Origin: JADGGV01 sp035715725
GTDB lineage: Bacteria > Gemmatimonadota > Gemmatimonadetes > Longimicrobiales > RSA9
Length of the DNA stretch: 43,680 bases
Assembly (NCBI GenBank): GCA_035715725.1
Contig: DASTKT010000098.1
Location: 1-43,680 of the forward strand
Direction of reading: 5' to 3'
Below, in pieces: positions 1 to 7,445 of this stretch. A program made the position numbers and the translations under genes. The notes beneath the pieces are model-generated. The model saw only the letters and a program-made list of their open reading frames with translations, was not told where the DNA came from and did not search any database. The first letter of the stretch is position 1; every line of letters starts with the position of its first letter.

Positions 1-315
1 CCCGGGGCGCCCGCCTCGTGTTTGCGCGGGGGCGGGGGGGAGAGCGGCATCGCCGGAGGCTGCTCGGGCGCGGGCAGGCTTAGGGGCACGGGCCCGGCGG
101 CGGCGCGTCCGACCTCTGGACGTGGGAGCGGCTCCCGGGCACGGGGCGCGGGTCAGGGGCCGCGGGCGCGGGCACGCGCCTGGGCTGCGGCACGGGCACG
201 GGCAACTCCCGAGAGGGGCCGGCTGTTCGGCGCCTGCCGTTCGACCCGTACGCGGGCCCGCGCCCGCCACCCAAAGCCCGCGACCCCCGACCCCATCCCG
301 AGCAGTCACCCCGCT
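1..315. repeat. GC-rich intergenic palindromic region
   Basis: No gene is supported here. The stretch is dominated by G- and C-tracts and by GGGCAC-type short repeats. An imperfect inverted repeat pairs 150-167 with 276-293 (16 of 18 positions complementary). It lies just downstream of the minus-strand GH16 gene, so it would be in that gene's 3' region and could act as a transcription end or RNA-stabilising hairpin. It resembles in style the palindromes at 13.1 and 14.7 kb. The open frames crossing it are composition artefacts. Confidence 0.5.
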
Positions 316-1158
316 TCACGGCCTGAAGTACCCATCGCGCTGGTACACCCGGACGTAGTCGATGTCGTGGTACTGGGGGAAGACGGTCGTCGCGTCGGGG
401 TTGCCGGGCCAGGCGCCGCCGACGGCGGTGTTCAGGATGAGGTAGTGGGGCGTGTGCGGGATGCCCTGCGTCGTCGCATGGATGAGTCGGCCGTCGATGT
501 ACCAGCGGATGGAGTCGGGCTCCCACTCGAGTGCGTAGACGTGGAAGTCCTTGGAGAAGTCGACGTCGCCCTTCCAGGTCCCGGAGCTGGTCTTCTTCTG
601 GCCGTCGAACGTGTAGTAGTGGAGCGTGCCGTAGACGACGGTGGGCTCGTGACCGAGGAACTCCATGATGTCGATCTCGCTGTACCACGGGCGCGCCTCG
701 GGGATCAGGCGCTCCTTCCCGGTCGCGACGGCCTCGGCCATGAGGTACTCCATCGGCCAGTCGCGGTTCTGCGGGTAGAGCCAGTGAGCGGGCCAGAGGC
801 CCTTGCCGGCCGGGAGCCGGGCGCGGATCTCGAAGCGGCCGTAGGTCGGCGCGAACTTGCCGCCGGTGTCGAGCCGGCCGCTCGTGTAGTGCATCGAGCC
901 GTAGTCCCGGACGCGGCTGCGCAGGCGGAGCCAGCCGTTCTCGAGGTAGACCTCGTCGGGGAGGTAGTACTGCAGCTCGTCGTGCTTGCTGTGCTCGCGC
1001 AGCAGGACGTTCCACTTCTTCGGGTCGAGCGTTCGGCCGTCGAACTCGTCGTGCCAGACGAGCTTCCAGTCGCCGCGCGACTGTGCGGCCGCCGGCGTCG
1101 CGGCGCCGGCGAGCAGCGTGAGCAGACCGCAGAGGAGCGTGGGCACCGGCCGTCGCAT
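316..1158 (-). CDS. Secreted glycoside hydrolase family 16 (endo-beta-glucanase/laminarinase type)
   Basis: A 280-aa exported glycosidase expected to cut beta-1,3 or beta-1,3/1,4 glucans outside the cytoplasm. Residues 1-26 form a signal peptide (RR start, LLCGLLTLLAG core, AAAQ cleavage region). The GH16 fold runs from about residue 31 to the end. The active-site signature EIDIMEF is at 161-167, giving nucleophile Glu161, helper Asp163 and acid/base Glu166, the ExDxxE form. The typical GH16 C-terminal DYVRVYQ strand is present. The length is normal for a single-domain GH16 and no carbohydrate-binding module is seen. The TMEM175-type gene lies upstream on the same strand, 49 nt away. The exact substrate (laminarin, lichenin, agar or other) cannot be read from the sequence. 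Confidence 0.93.
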   Translation of the reverse strand: MRRPVPTLLCGLLTLLAGAATPAAAQSRGDWKLVWHDEFDGRTLDPKKWNVLLREHSKHDELQYYLPDEVYLENGWLRLRSRVRDYGSMHYTSGRLDTGGKFAPTYGRFEIRARLPAGKGLWPAHWLYPQNRDWPMEYLMAEAVATGKERLIPEARPWYSEIDIMEFLGHEPTVVYGTLHYYTFDGQKKTSSGTWKGDVDFSKDFHVYALEWEPDSIRWYIDGRLIHATTQGIPHTPHYLILNTAVGGAWPGNPDATTVFPQYHDIDYVRVYQRDGYFRP

Positions 1159-1207
1159 GGGGCTCCCGTGGCTGGAGGGGTTTGGCGGAGTCCTCGGACG
1201 CGGCCGC

Positions 1208-1810
1208 TCATTCGGCCGCTTTCCCCGCCGCCACCATCCGCTCGATGCGCTTGTCGGGCAACAGCCACATGAGCGCGACGGCGGCGTAGAGCGCGCCCGC
1301 GATCGCGGGGCGCACGAACGCCGCCGGGATCGCGAGCGCGTAGAGGACCGGGGACAGCTTCCCCTTGAGGTCGCGACCGATTGCGGCGGCCAGCACCGAA
1401 TTGCGCCCCTGGCTGCGGATGATGACGTGCTGGAGGATGAAGTACGCGATGCCCGCCAGCAAGAGGTCGGCGCCGTAGACGGCGGTCGGCAGGGGTGCGA
1501 AGTGGTTCTCCCCCATCCACCCCGTCGTGAACGGGACGAGCGAGAGCCAGAACAGCAGGTGGAGGTTCGCCCACAGGATGGCTCCGTTCACCTGGCGCGT
1601 CACCTGGAACATGTGGTGGTGGTTGTTCCAGTAGATCCCCAGGTTCACGAAGCTGAGCACGTAGGTGAGGAAGATCGGCCAGAGCGGGCGGAGCGCGGCC
1701 CACTCCGGCGCGTGGGGGACGCGGAGGTCGAGGACCAGGATGGTGATGATGACGGCGAGGACGCCGTCGCTGAATGCCTCGAGTCGGGTCGCACGCATCG
1801 GCACCCCCAT
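1208..1810 (-). CDS. TMEM175-family (DUF1211) membrane protein, putative potassium channel
   Basis: A 200-aa multi-pass membrane protein. Near the N terminus it carries the family signature RxxxFSDGVxAxxITILVLDL, which lines the pore and follows an Arg in bacterial TMEM175 homologues. Further hydrophobic segments follow (FLTYVLSFVNLGIYW, LLFWLSLVPFTTGW, ADLLLAGIAYFILQHVI and two near the C terminus), giving about six TM helices, as in the one-repeat bacterial form. The Asn-His-His-His stretch after TM2 is also typical of the family. The start is uncertain: ATG at 1810 is used, but ATG at 1798 immediately before RATRLEAFSDG is equally plausible, and neither has a strong ribosome site. The NFACT-R gene diverges from it. 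Confidence 0.85.
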   Translation of the reverse strand: MGVPMRATRLEAFSDGVLAVIITILVLDLRVPHAPEWAALRPLWPIFLTYVLSFVNLGIYWNNHHHMFQVTRQVNGAILWANLHLLFWLSLVPFTTGWMGENHFAPLPTAVYGADLLLAGIAYFILQHVIIRSQGRNSVLAAAIGRDLKGKLSPVLYALAIPAAFVRPAIAGALYAAVALMWLLPDKRIERMVAAGKAAE

Positions 1811-1964
1811 GATGGCTGTCCGGAGACGCGGCGTGGCCGCCATCGACACGCGGCCGGCGGACCGCCTCCATAGTTACATTCCGCGCGGGTCGGGGCGAGC
1901 CGGGTCTGGCCCGGGTCGTGCCGCCCGGGGCCGGCGGGGGATCGAGCGATCGCGGAGGATCGAG

Positions 1965-2342
1965 GTGGCGAGCAAGGGGAAAGGGTGGCGGGAGATCGAC
2001 GTGGGCGGCTTCGAGGTGCTGGTCGGCAAGGGGGCCCGCGAGAACGACGAGCTGACGCTGCGCGTGGCCGAGCCGGACGACCTCTGGCTGCACGCGGCCG
2101 GGTACGCCGGCAGCCACGTCGTGATCCGGCGGCCGGAGGGCGTCGCGGAGATCCCGCGGGAGGTGGTCGAGCGGGCCGCGCAGCTGGCGGCGTGGCACTC
2201 GAAGGCGCGCAACGCGCGGGGCAAGGTCGAGGTGCACGTCTGCCGCGCCGGCGACGTGCGCAAGCGGCGTGGCGCGCCAGCGGGCGAGGTCGTGCTGATG
2301 CGCTGGGACTCGGTGAAGGTCTATCCGCGGGAAGCGGAGTAG
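1965..2342 (+). CDS. NFACT-R (DUF814) RNA-binding domain protein
   Basis: A 125-aa protein formed almost entirely of the NFACT-R domain, the module that in RqcH/NEMF-type proteins contacts the ribosome or tRNA. Features seen are GFEVLVGKGARENDELT, the DLWLHAAGYAGSHVVIR core and a basic C-terminal half. The N-terminal NFACT-N and HhH regions of full RqcH are absent, so this is the stand-alone form, whose function is not firmly known. The start is GTG at 1965, preceded by GGAGG at 1954-1958 with good spacing; the open frame continues upstream but without a ribosome site. It is transcribed divergently from the TMEM175-type gene. Confidence 0.85.
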   Translation: MASKGKGWREIDVGGFEVLVGKGARENDELTLRVAEPDDLWLHAAGYAGSHVVIRRPEGVAEIPREVVERAAQLAAWHSKARNARGKVEVHVCRAGDVRKRRGAPAGEVVLMRWDSVKVYPREAE

Positions 2343-2349
2343 CGGCGCC

Positions 2350-3924
2350 TCATCGTATCCGCGCCGCATCCGCCACGACGACCACGCCGGCGGGGCCGAC
2401 GCGCGAGACGAGGACGCGGCTCCACCCGGCGGGGAACGTCCAGCTCCCGAGCGTGCGCCACTCCCCTCCCCCGCCGCGCTGGTCCACGGTCACCCTCCCG
2501 AGCGTGTCCGCCGCGGCGCCGACGACGACGAACGCCGCCGCGGGCGAGCGGTTCTCGCCGGCGGTCCAGCGCACGTCGACGGTGCGTCGCGCGGGCTCGT
2601 CGAGCCGGAACGAGAGGACGAGCGGGTCGTCGGCGCCGGCGCCGCTCGTCGCCCAGCGGTAGCCGCCGCCGTAGTAGCCGGCCGCGTCGGTGGAGGCCGT
2701 CCAGGCGGCGGACGCCGAGACGCGCACCCAGGCGGTATCGTCCTGCGCGGCGTCGTCGTCGGCGACGAGCTCGCCGCACTCCCGCTGGATCATGCCGAGG
2801 TAGCGGGCCCAGGGCCAATTCGGGCCCGGATCGGTGCGGTTGTACGGCTGGAGCTGGCCGTGGGCGACGATGTGCTGCCCGTCGCGGGGGATCCCCTGAC
2901 GGCGGGTGATGTCGCAGACCAGGCGGGCGGAGGCCGCGAGCTGGGCGGCGGGCCACGTCGCCTGCGAGGCGTAGCCGGCGTGCTCCACGCCGATCGTGAA
3001 GTGGTTGCTCTGCACGCCGTTCAGGTCGCACTCGGCGCGGGCGTTCAGCGCGCAGTCGTACGTGGCGCCGATGTGCCAGGCGCGGCTCGCCTCCCGCACG
3101 AGCTGCGAGATCTCGCCGCCGTCCTCGCGCACGACGTAGTGCGCGCTCACCTCCGACTCGGGCGAGTCGAGCCAGCTCCAGCAACCCGTATAGGCGCCCT
3201 CGCACGTGTGGATGATGACCATGCGCGGGATCCCGGCCGCGCCGGCGCGGCGCTCGTCGAAGTTGGGCGACGGGCGGAACAGCGCGCCGACGTAGTCGGG
3301 CGAGAGCGCCGGCGGCGGCTCGACGGGCGGTGGGTTCTTCGTGCAGTCCCCGGCGCCGAGCGCGGCGCGCGGCCCGCCCGGCGCGCCGGCGGCGGCCATC
3401 ACCTCCGCGACGTAGGCGCGGCGGCCGGCGGCGAGCGTGATCCCGGAGTAGCGGCCGACGACCGCGCTCCACGCATCGAGCGCGGATCGGTCGATCCCGG
3501 CCGAGGCCGCCCACCCGGCGAGCAGCGCCGCGGCGGCACGCACGTTCGCCGCCGCGCGGTCCTGCGCATCCCGCACGGAGACGCCCGCCGCGGCCGCGCC
3601 CTGCCGCAGCGCCTCGCCCCGCAGGGCCATCACGCCGAACGCCGCCGGCCGCCCGCCCAGCTCCTCGACGCCGCGGACCATCTGCTCGCGCGTCTCGACG
3701 TGGGCGATGGCCCGGAGCAGCGCCGCCGGCACGCCGAACTCCGCCGCGGCGGCCGCGTAGAGCGGGTCGTACGGCCCCGGCGGGAGCGCGACGACCGCCG
3801 GCGCGGCCGGCGGCGGGCACTCCTCCGGCGGGCGGACCGGCGAGCTCTCGCAGGCGGCCAGCGCGAGGACGGCGATGCCGAGGAGCGAGGGCGAGCGGCG
3901 GGCGAACGCGACGCTGCGGCGCAT
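2350..3924 (-). CDS. Lipoprotein N-acetylmuramoyl-L-alanine amidase with SLT-like and golvesin-like domains
   Basis: A 524-aa envelope lipoprotein. The signal ends in LALAAC (lipid Cys25). Residues about 51-180 resemble a lytic-transglycosylase-like helical domain, with LLRAIAHVETRE giving a candidate catalytic Glu77. Residues about 232-385 are an Amidase_2/PGRP (T7 lysozyme-like) domain, whose zinc ligands are His239 (VIIHT), His355 (IVAHGQ) and Asp365 (TDPGPNWPW). Residues about 399-524 match the golvesin-type beta domain often found C-terminal in secreted hydrolases. The amidase part should cut between MurNAc and L-Ala in peptidoglycan; whether the N-terminal domain is active is unclear. 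The DinB gene lies 73 nt upstream on the same strand. Confidence 0.88.
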   Translation of the reverse strand: MRRSVAFARRSPSLLGIAVLALAACESSPVRPPEECPPPAAPAVVALPPGPYDPLYAAAAAEFGVPAALLRAIAHVETREQMVRGVEELGGRPAAFGVMALRGEALRQGAAAAGVSVRDAQDRAAANVRAAAALLAGWAASAGIDRSALDAWSAVVGRYSGITLAAGRRAYVAEVMAAAGAPGGPRAALGAGDCTKNPPPVEPPPALSPDYVGALFRPSPNFDERRAGAAGIPRMVIIHTCEGAYTGCWSWLDSPESEVSAHYVVREDGGEISQLVREASRAWHIGATYDCALNARAECDLNGVQSNHFTIGVEHAGYASQATWPAAQLAASARLVCDITRRQGIPRDGQHIVAHGQLQPYNRTDPGPNWPWARYLGMIQRECGELVADDDAAQDDTAWVRVSASAAWTASTDAAGYYGGGYRWATSGAGADDPLVLSFRLDEPARRTVDVRWTAGENRSPAAAFVVVGAAADTLGRVTVDQRGGGGEWRTLGSWTFPAGWSRVLVSRVGPAGVVVVADAARIR

Positions 3925-3997
3925 CGGTGATTCCGGGGATCGAGGGCCGGCCTGCCGTCCGGTCCCGCGGGAGCGGACGGCAGGGCGACGGCTCCGC

Positions 3998-4555
3998 TCA
4001 GCTTCGCGGCTGCGCGGTAGGGGGCAGCATCCCGTTCAGGCGGATGTAGATCGCGGCGGCGCCGTAGTGGTCGAACCAGTCGCCGGTGAGCGCCATGAGC
4101 GCCGTGGCGCGCGTCACCTTCCGGCCGCCGAAGAAGTCGACCATGTCCGCCATGTTGGCGTCCGTCGTCTTCGCGAGCGCGGTCTGGCAGTAGTCGAAGG
4201 ACTGCTTCACCGCGGCGACGACGGCGTCCTTCGCCGCGTCCTTCGCCGGCGCCTTGAAGTCGGCCGGCGCCTCCGTGCCGGAGATGCGGGAGCAGAGCAG
4301 CACGTTCGAGCCGGCGACGTGGCCCATGAGCTCGCCGTAGCTCATCTGCTGCGGCGTCGGCTTGAAGCCGTACTTGTCCGCGGGCATCTGGTCGGCGGCG
4401 GCGTTCAGGTTCCGGGCGTAGCGCGTGAGCATGGCGCGCGCCGCGTCGGCGAAGGGGCTGCTCGATGGGGCGGCGGCGGCCGGGGTGCCCTGGGCGTGCA
4501 GCACGCCGGGGACGCAGGCCCCGGCCAGGGCCAGGGCGAGGATCGTCCGATGCAT
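3998..4555 (-). CDS. Exported DinB-family protein
   Basis: A 185-aa protein with a signal peptide (MHRTILALALAGACVPGVLHAQG) followed by a DinB four-helix bundle. Candidate metal ligands are in YGELMGHVAGS and DWFDHYGAA, two of the three His positions typical of the fold. DinB proteins are often metal-binding, sometimes thiol-dependent transferases, but the substrate here is unknown. Export is less common than the cytosolic form. The ATG at 4555 is chosen because it places the signal peptide at the N terminus; the frame stays open further upstream but only through repeat DNA. The amidase gene follows on the same strand. Confidence 0.87.
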   Translation of the reverse strand: MHRTILALALAGACVPGVLHAQGTPAAAAPSSSPFADAARAMLTRYARNLNAAADQMPADKYGFKPTPQQMSYGELMGHVAGSNVLLCSRISGTEAPADFKAPAKDAAKDAVVAAVKQSFDYCQTALAKTTDANMADMVDFFGGRKVTRATALMALTGDWFDHYGAAAIYIRLNGMLPPTAQPRS

Positions 4556-4674
4556 GGTCGCGGACCTCCGGTTGTAGGGTCTCGACGCGCCGACGGGCGC
4601 GCGTGCAGGAATCATTCGGCCCGGGGCCGGCGGCGGCAAGCCTGGCGTTCCGGCTCGCCGTGGGAACGGAATTT

Positions 4675-4932
4675 TTTCACCGCAGAGGCGCAGAGGGCGC
4701 AGAGAACGGCAACGGAAAGCCGGGCGGCGCCGGGTCGTCGTAGCTGAGACATCCTTTTTGGGTCGGACCGGTGAAACGCGGGTCGTCGGTCCAATCCCAG
4801 CTTCCTGCTCTGCCGTCGGAGCCGACGGCGCCCGGACCCACATTCCAAGGTTCGATGTGTCCACCCGCGCACGCCGCGCCCCGCCGGCTCCCGCCGTTCT
4901 CCGTGTGCTCCGTGCCGCCGTGGTGAGATCGA
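4675..4932. repeat. Dispersed inverted-repeat element, copy A
   Basis: This element fills most of the 398-nt gap 4556-4953, which holds no gene. Its ends are inverted: 4676-4710 begins TTCACCGCAGAGGCG and the far end (4908-4932) reads CGTGCCGCCGTGGTGAGA. Read in reverse complement, it aligns with copy B at 30302-30717. The outer arm (CACCAC...GAGCACACGGAGAACGG) and an inner block around 4740-4785 (reverse of ACCGGTCC-ACCC-AAAAAGGATGTCT) are both shared. It carries no open frame worth calling and no transposase. It lies between the cytochrome c gene (minus) and the exported DinB gene (minus). Mobility is inferred only from the two copies. Confidence 0.75.
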
Positions 4933-4953
4933 GATCCGTGCCCGACGCCGCGA

Positions 4954-5382
4954 TCACCGCAGCGTGTAGAGGTACGTCGCGATGTCGGTGGCCTGCGCCG
5001 CGCTCAGCCCCATGTTCGGCATGGCGGTGAGCGAGTCGACGCCGGGCGGGTTCACGAGCCAGCGGACCATGTTCGCCGGCTGGTTCGTGAGCACGCCGGC
5101 GATGTAGACGCGAGACGCGATCCCGGTTAGCGGCGGACCGACGAGGCTGTTGGCGCCGGGGATCCCGGGGATCGTGTGGCACGTCTTGCAGCCGAGCTCC
5201 CCGATGAGGCGGCGGCCGCGCTCCGGGTTGCCGCCGACGAGCGCCACGGCCGTCTCGCGGGCCTGCGCCGCGGCCGGCTTCTCGCACGCCGCCGCGCACA
5301 GCGCGGGCAGCAGCGCGCACGCGAGCCACGCCGTCCGGCCGCGAACCTGCCCGCGCCCCTGCCCGCGCCCGGATTCACGCAT
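4954..5382 (-). CDS. Small mono-heme c-type cytochrome (last gene of the caa3 operon)
   Basis: A 142-aa periplasmic or membrane-anchored cytochrome c. The N-terminal hydrophobic segment (TAWLACALLPALCAAAC) may be a lipoprotein or Sec signal. Heme attachment is CKTCH in RRLIGELGCKTCHTIPG, and the likely axial Met is in AMPNMGLSAAQ. The fold is a short class I cytochrome c of the kind fused to or associated with oxidase subunit II. Its start overlaps the end of ctaG by 8 nt, placing it last in the minus-strand operon. It probably shuttles electrons to the caa3 oxidase. The N-terminal 15 residues (Arg/Gly-rich) may not be translated if an internal start is used. Confidence 0.88.
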   Translation of the reverse strand: MRESGRGQGRGQVRGRTAWLACALLPALCAAACEKPAAAQARETAVALVGGNPERGRRLIGELGCKTCHTIPGIPGANSLVGPPLTGIASRVYIAGVLTNQPANMVRWLVNPPGVDSLTAMPNMGLSAAQATDIATYLYTLR

Positions 5383-6346
5383 CGGCCCATCCCTCCGCGG
5401 AGCCCCGCTCGGCCGCGACGGCGCGCTCCCAGGCGGCCACGCTCCGCTCCGACGCCTGCATCCATGCGACGAGCAGCGCGAGCGCGGCCACGAGGTAGGG
5501 GAGCCCGCCGGGCATCCACATGATGAAGCCCGCGAGCTGCTGATCTTCCAGCGGCGTGAGCCCCCAGGCCGGCGGCGGGGCGGCGTACGCCGGGTAGAGC
5601 GGCCGGGCGGCGAGCGCGAGGAGCGCGCCGAGCGCCCCGGAGTGCACGCCGGTGGCGAACGTCGACAGGATGCCGGCGCCGTAGCCGAGGCCGCGCTCGC
5701 GCACGTGCAGCGCGGACCACCAGAAGAGGAGCGCGCTCAGGAGGAAGGTGGCGTGCTCGAGGGCGTGGACGGCGTCGCTGGCGAGGGCGGCGTCGTAGAG
5801 CGCGGGCGCGTGCCAGGCCCAGAGCACGACCGCCTGGAGCGCGAACGCGGGGAGCGGGCGGGTGAGCGCGCGCCACGGGCCGCGCAGCCAGCGCCGGCGT
5901 CCCCAGCCGCCGACGCGCCGCCGCCCGCCGAGCGGCAGCGCCCAGAGGAAGGGCAGCATCGGCCGCCCGAGCACGAGCAGCGGCGCCGCGACCGCGAGCA
6001 GGAGCGTGTGCTGCGCCATGTGCGCGGAGAAGAGCGTCTCCGAGAGCGCGTGCAGCGGCGAGACGAGCGCCAGGACGAGCGTCACCCAGCCGGCGGCGAA
6101 GGCAGCGGCCTCCCCGCGGCGGATGCCACGCCCGACGCCGCCGCGCCGCCAGAGCCGGCGCACTCCGAGCGCGTACACGATGCCGGTCGCGACGAGCGGG
6201 ACGACGAGCGCCGGGTCCCACGTCCACGCACCCCAGAGGTCGTGCGGCTCGAGCGCGCGGCCCTCGTGGGCGAGCGCGGGCGCGGCGCGCGCGAGCAGGA
6301 GAGGGCCGGCCGCGCCGGCTCGGCGGAGGGCGCGCCGGGCCGTCAT
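5375..6346 (-). CDS. ctaG: CtaG-type cytochrome c oxidase assembly membrane protein (Caa3_CtaG)
   Basis: A 323-aa multi-pass membrane protein of the Caa3_CtaG family, which in Bacillus is needed for copper loading or assembly of the caa3 oxidase. It is not related to Cox11. About seven TM segments are visible after an N-terminal signal-like segment. Family landmarks are HDLWGAWTWDP, SPLHALSETLFSAHMAQHTLL, ALQAVVLWAWHAPALYDAAL and HALEHATFLLSALLFWW; the His pairs are candidate copper ligands. The ATG at 6346 overlaps the preceding stop by 4 nt (ATGA), which fixes the start. It is the seventh gene of the operon, between a small membrane protein and a cytochrome c. Confidence 0.9.
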   Translation of the reverse strand: MTARRALRRAGAAGPLLLARAAPALAHEGRALEPHDLWGAWTWDPALVVPLVATGIVYALGVRRLWRRGGVGRGIRRGEAAAFAAGWVTLVLALVSPLHALSETLFSAHMAQHTLLLAVAAPLLVLGRPMLPFLWALPLGGRRRVGGWGRRRWLRGPWRALTRPLPAFALQAVVLWAWHAPALYDAALASDAVHALEHATFLLSALLFWWSALHVRERGLGYGAGILSTFATGVHSGALGALLALAARPLYPAYAAPPPAWGLTPLEDQQLAGFIMWMPGGLPYLVAALALLVAWMQASERSVAAWERAVAAERGSAEGWADA

Positions 6347-6822
6347 CCGGCCGCCCCCCCGCCGCCCCGCTCGGCCAGCCGCTGCACGGCCGGCGGCGCC
6401 AGCACGTCGGGCGAGTCCGGCAGCCGCGGCGCGAGCTGGCACGGGCCGATCACGAACGTCGCGATCCACTGGGCGAGCGTGACGAGGCCGAAGAGCGTGC
6501 TCGCGAGGATGCCGAGCGCGGCGAGGAAGCGCGTGCGCTCGAGCGGCCCGCCGGCCTCGCCCGGCTCCGTGTCGCCCGTCGTGCGGCGGATGCGGCGCGC
6601 GCTCAGCAGCGCGCCGCCGCAGACGACGAGCGCGACGACGTAGACCGCGTGGAGCGGCCAGCGCCGGCCCGCGGCGCACGCCCAGGCCGGCAGCGCGTAG
6701 GCGACGACGAGCGCGACGAACCACGCGAGGGGCGCGCCGAAGACGGCGAACCAGAGGCCGGCGCTCCCGGTCCGCCGCAGGAAGGTCGCTCGCGCGTCGG
6801 TCGCCACCGTCGCCTCCGGCAT
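6343..6822 (-). CDS. Membrane protein of unknown function in the caa3 operon
   Basis: A 159-aa protein with about four TM helices: GLWFAVFGAPLAWFVALVV, HAVYVVALVVCGGALLSA, FLAALGILASTLFGLVTL and a short one ending IATFVIGPC. I do not recognise a named family. Its position between subunit III and ctaG, with a 1-nt TGATG junction upstream and a 4-nt overlap downstream, shows translational coupling. That suggests an accessory or assembly role, perhaps in the place of a subunit IV. No cofactor motif is visible apart from three Cys residues in or near the membrane. Confidence 0.75.
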   Translation of the reverse strand: MPEATVATDARATFLRRTGSAGLWFAVFGAPLAWFVALVVAYALPAWACAAGRRWPLHAVYVVALVVCGGALLSARRIRRTTGDTEPGEAGGPLERTRFLAALGILASTLFGLVTLAQWIATFVIGPCQLAPRLPDSPDVLAPPAVQRLAERGGGGAAG

Positions 6823-7445
6823 CACGGGAAGCGGGGCGTGAGGAAGATGATCACGTAGAGCGGCACCCACACGAGCACCACGAAGAACCAGTAGAACGCG
6901 TCGTCGGCGACGTCGCTGAAGATCCGGTGCTCGCGGGGGCCGCGGCGGAGGATCGCGAAGATGACGGCCGACTCGACCAGGTTGACGAGCAGCAGCGTGA
7001 AGTGGAAGCCGAGCGTGAACCAGGTGATGGAGCCGTAGGCGTTCTCGTCCCAGCGCGTGTGCAGCGAGCCGAACTCGAAGAAGCGGAGCGCGACGACGGC
7101 GGTCATGACCAGGAGGCCGACGGCGAGCGAGCGCTCGACGGCGGGGCGGTCGAGGCGGCGCGCCGCGCGCAGCGTGAACGCGGCCGGCACGAGGCTGGCC
7201 AGCAGCAGGACGAGGTTCAGCGTGGGGAGGAGCACGTCGGGGAGCGGCGTCGCGCCCGGCGGGAGGGTGTCGAACCGGCGCCCGAGGTAGAAGTACGTGC
7301 CGGCGCAGAGCGCGAGCGTCGCGCCCTCGATGACCATGAAGCCGACGGTGCCCCACCAGTCCGGGTCCCCGGGGCCGAAGGCGACGTCGGGGAGCGCGGA
7401 GACGTCGACGACCGCGCGGGTCGGCGGCCCGTGCGCCTGGCTCAT
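6822..7445 (-). CDS. ctaE: Cytochrome c oxidase subunit III (caa3 type)
   Basis: A 207-aa five-helix heme-copper oxidase subunit III. Family features are the start of TM1 (WWGTVGFMVIEGATLALCAGTYFYLGRRF), the WDENAYGSITWFTLGFHFTLLLVNLVES region and the C-terminal DAFYWFFVVLVWVPLYVIIFLTPRF. The length fits the five-TM form that lacks the first two helices of the mitochondrial protein; in many caa3 operons those are carried by the extended subunit I. The ATG at 7445 overlaps the subunit I stop by 4 nt (ATGA). It stabilises the oxidase core and may help deliver oxygen. Confidence 0.9.
   Translation of the reverse strand: MSQAHGPPTRAVVDVSALPDVAFGPGDPDWWGTVGFMVIEGATLALCAGTYFYLGRRFDTLPPGATPLPDVLLPTLNLVLLLASLVPAAFTLRAARRLDRPAVERSLAVGLLVMTAVVALRFFEFGSLHTRWDENAYGSITWFTLGFHFTLLLVNLVESAVIFAILRRGPREHRIFSDVADDAFYWFFVVLVWVPLYVIIFLTPRFP

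Noticed and set aside
4612..4872. Small protein encoded in repeat copy A
   Set aside because: It has a Cys/Ala/Leu-rich stretch (LSVAVLCALCASAVKKF) typical of translated dispersed repeats, and no ribosome site.
3998..5329. Fusion of a cytochrome-like region to the exported DinB protein
   Set aside because: The upstream part is a shadow of the cytochrome c gene plus repeat copy A. The signal peptide beginning at 4555 marks the true start.
5375..6724. Longer CtaG with a 125-residue N-terminal extension
   Set aside because: The extension is out-of-frame translation of the upstream 159-aa gene; the ATGA overlap at 6343-6346 fixes the start.
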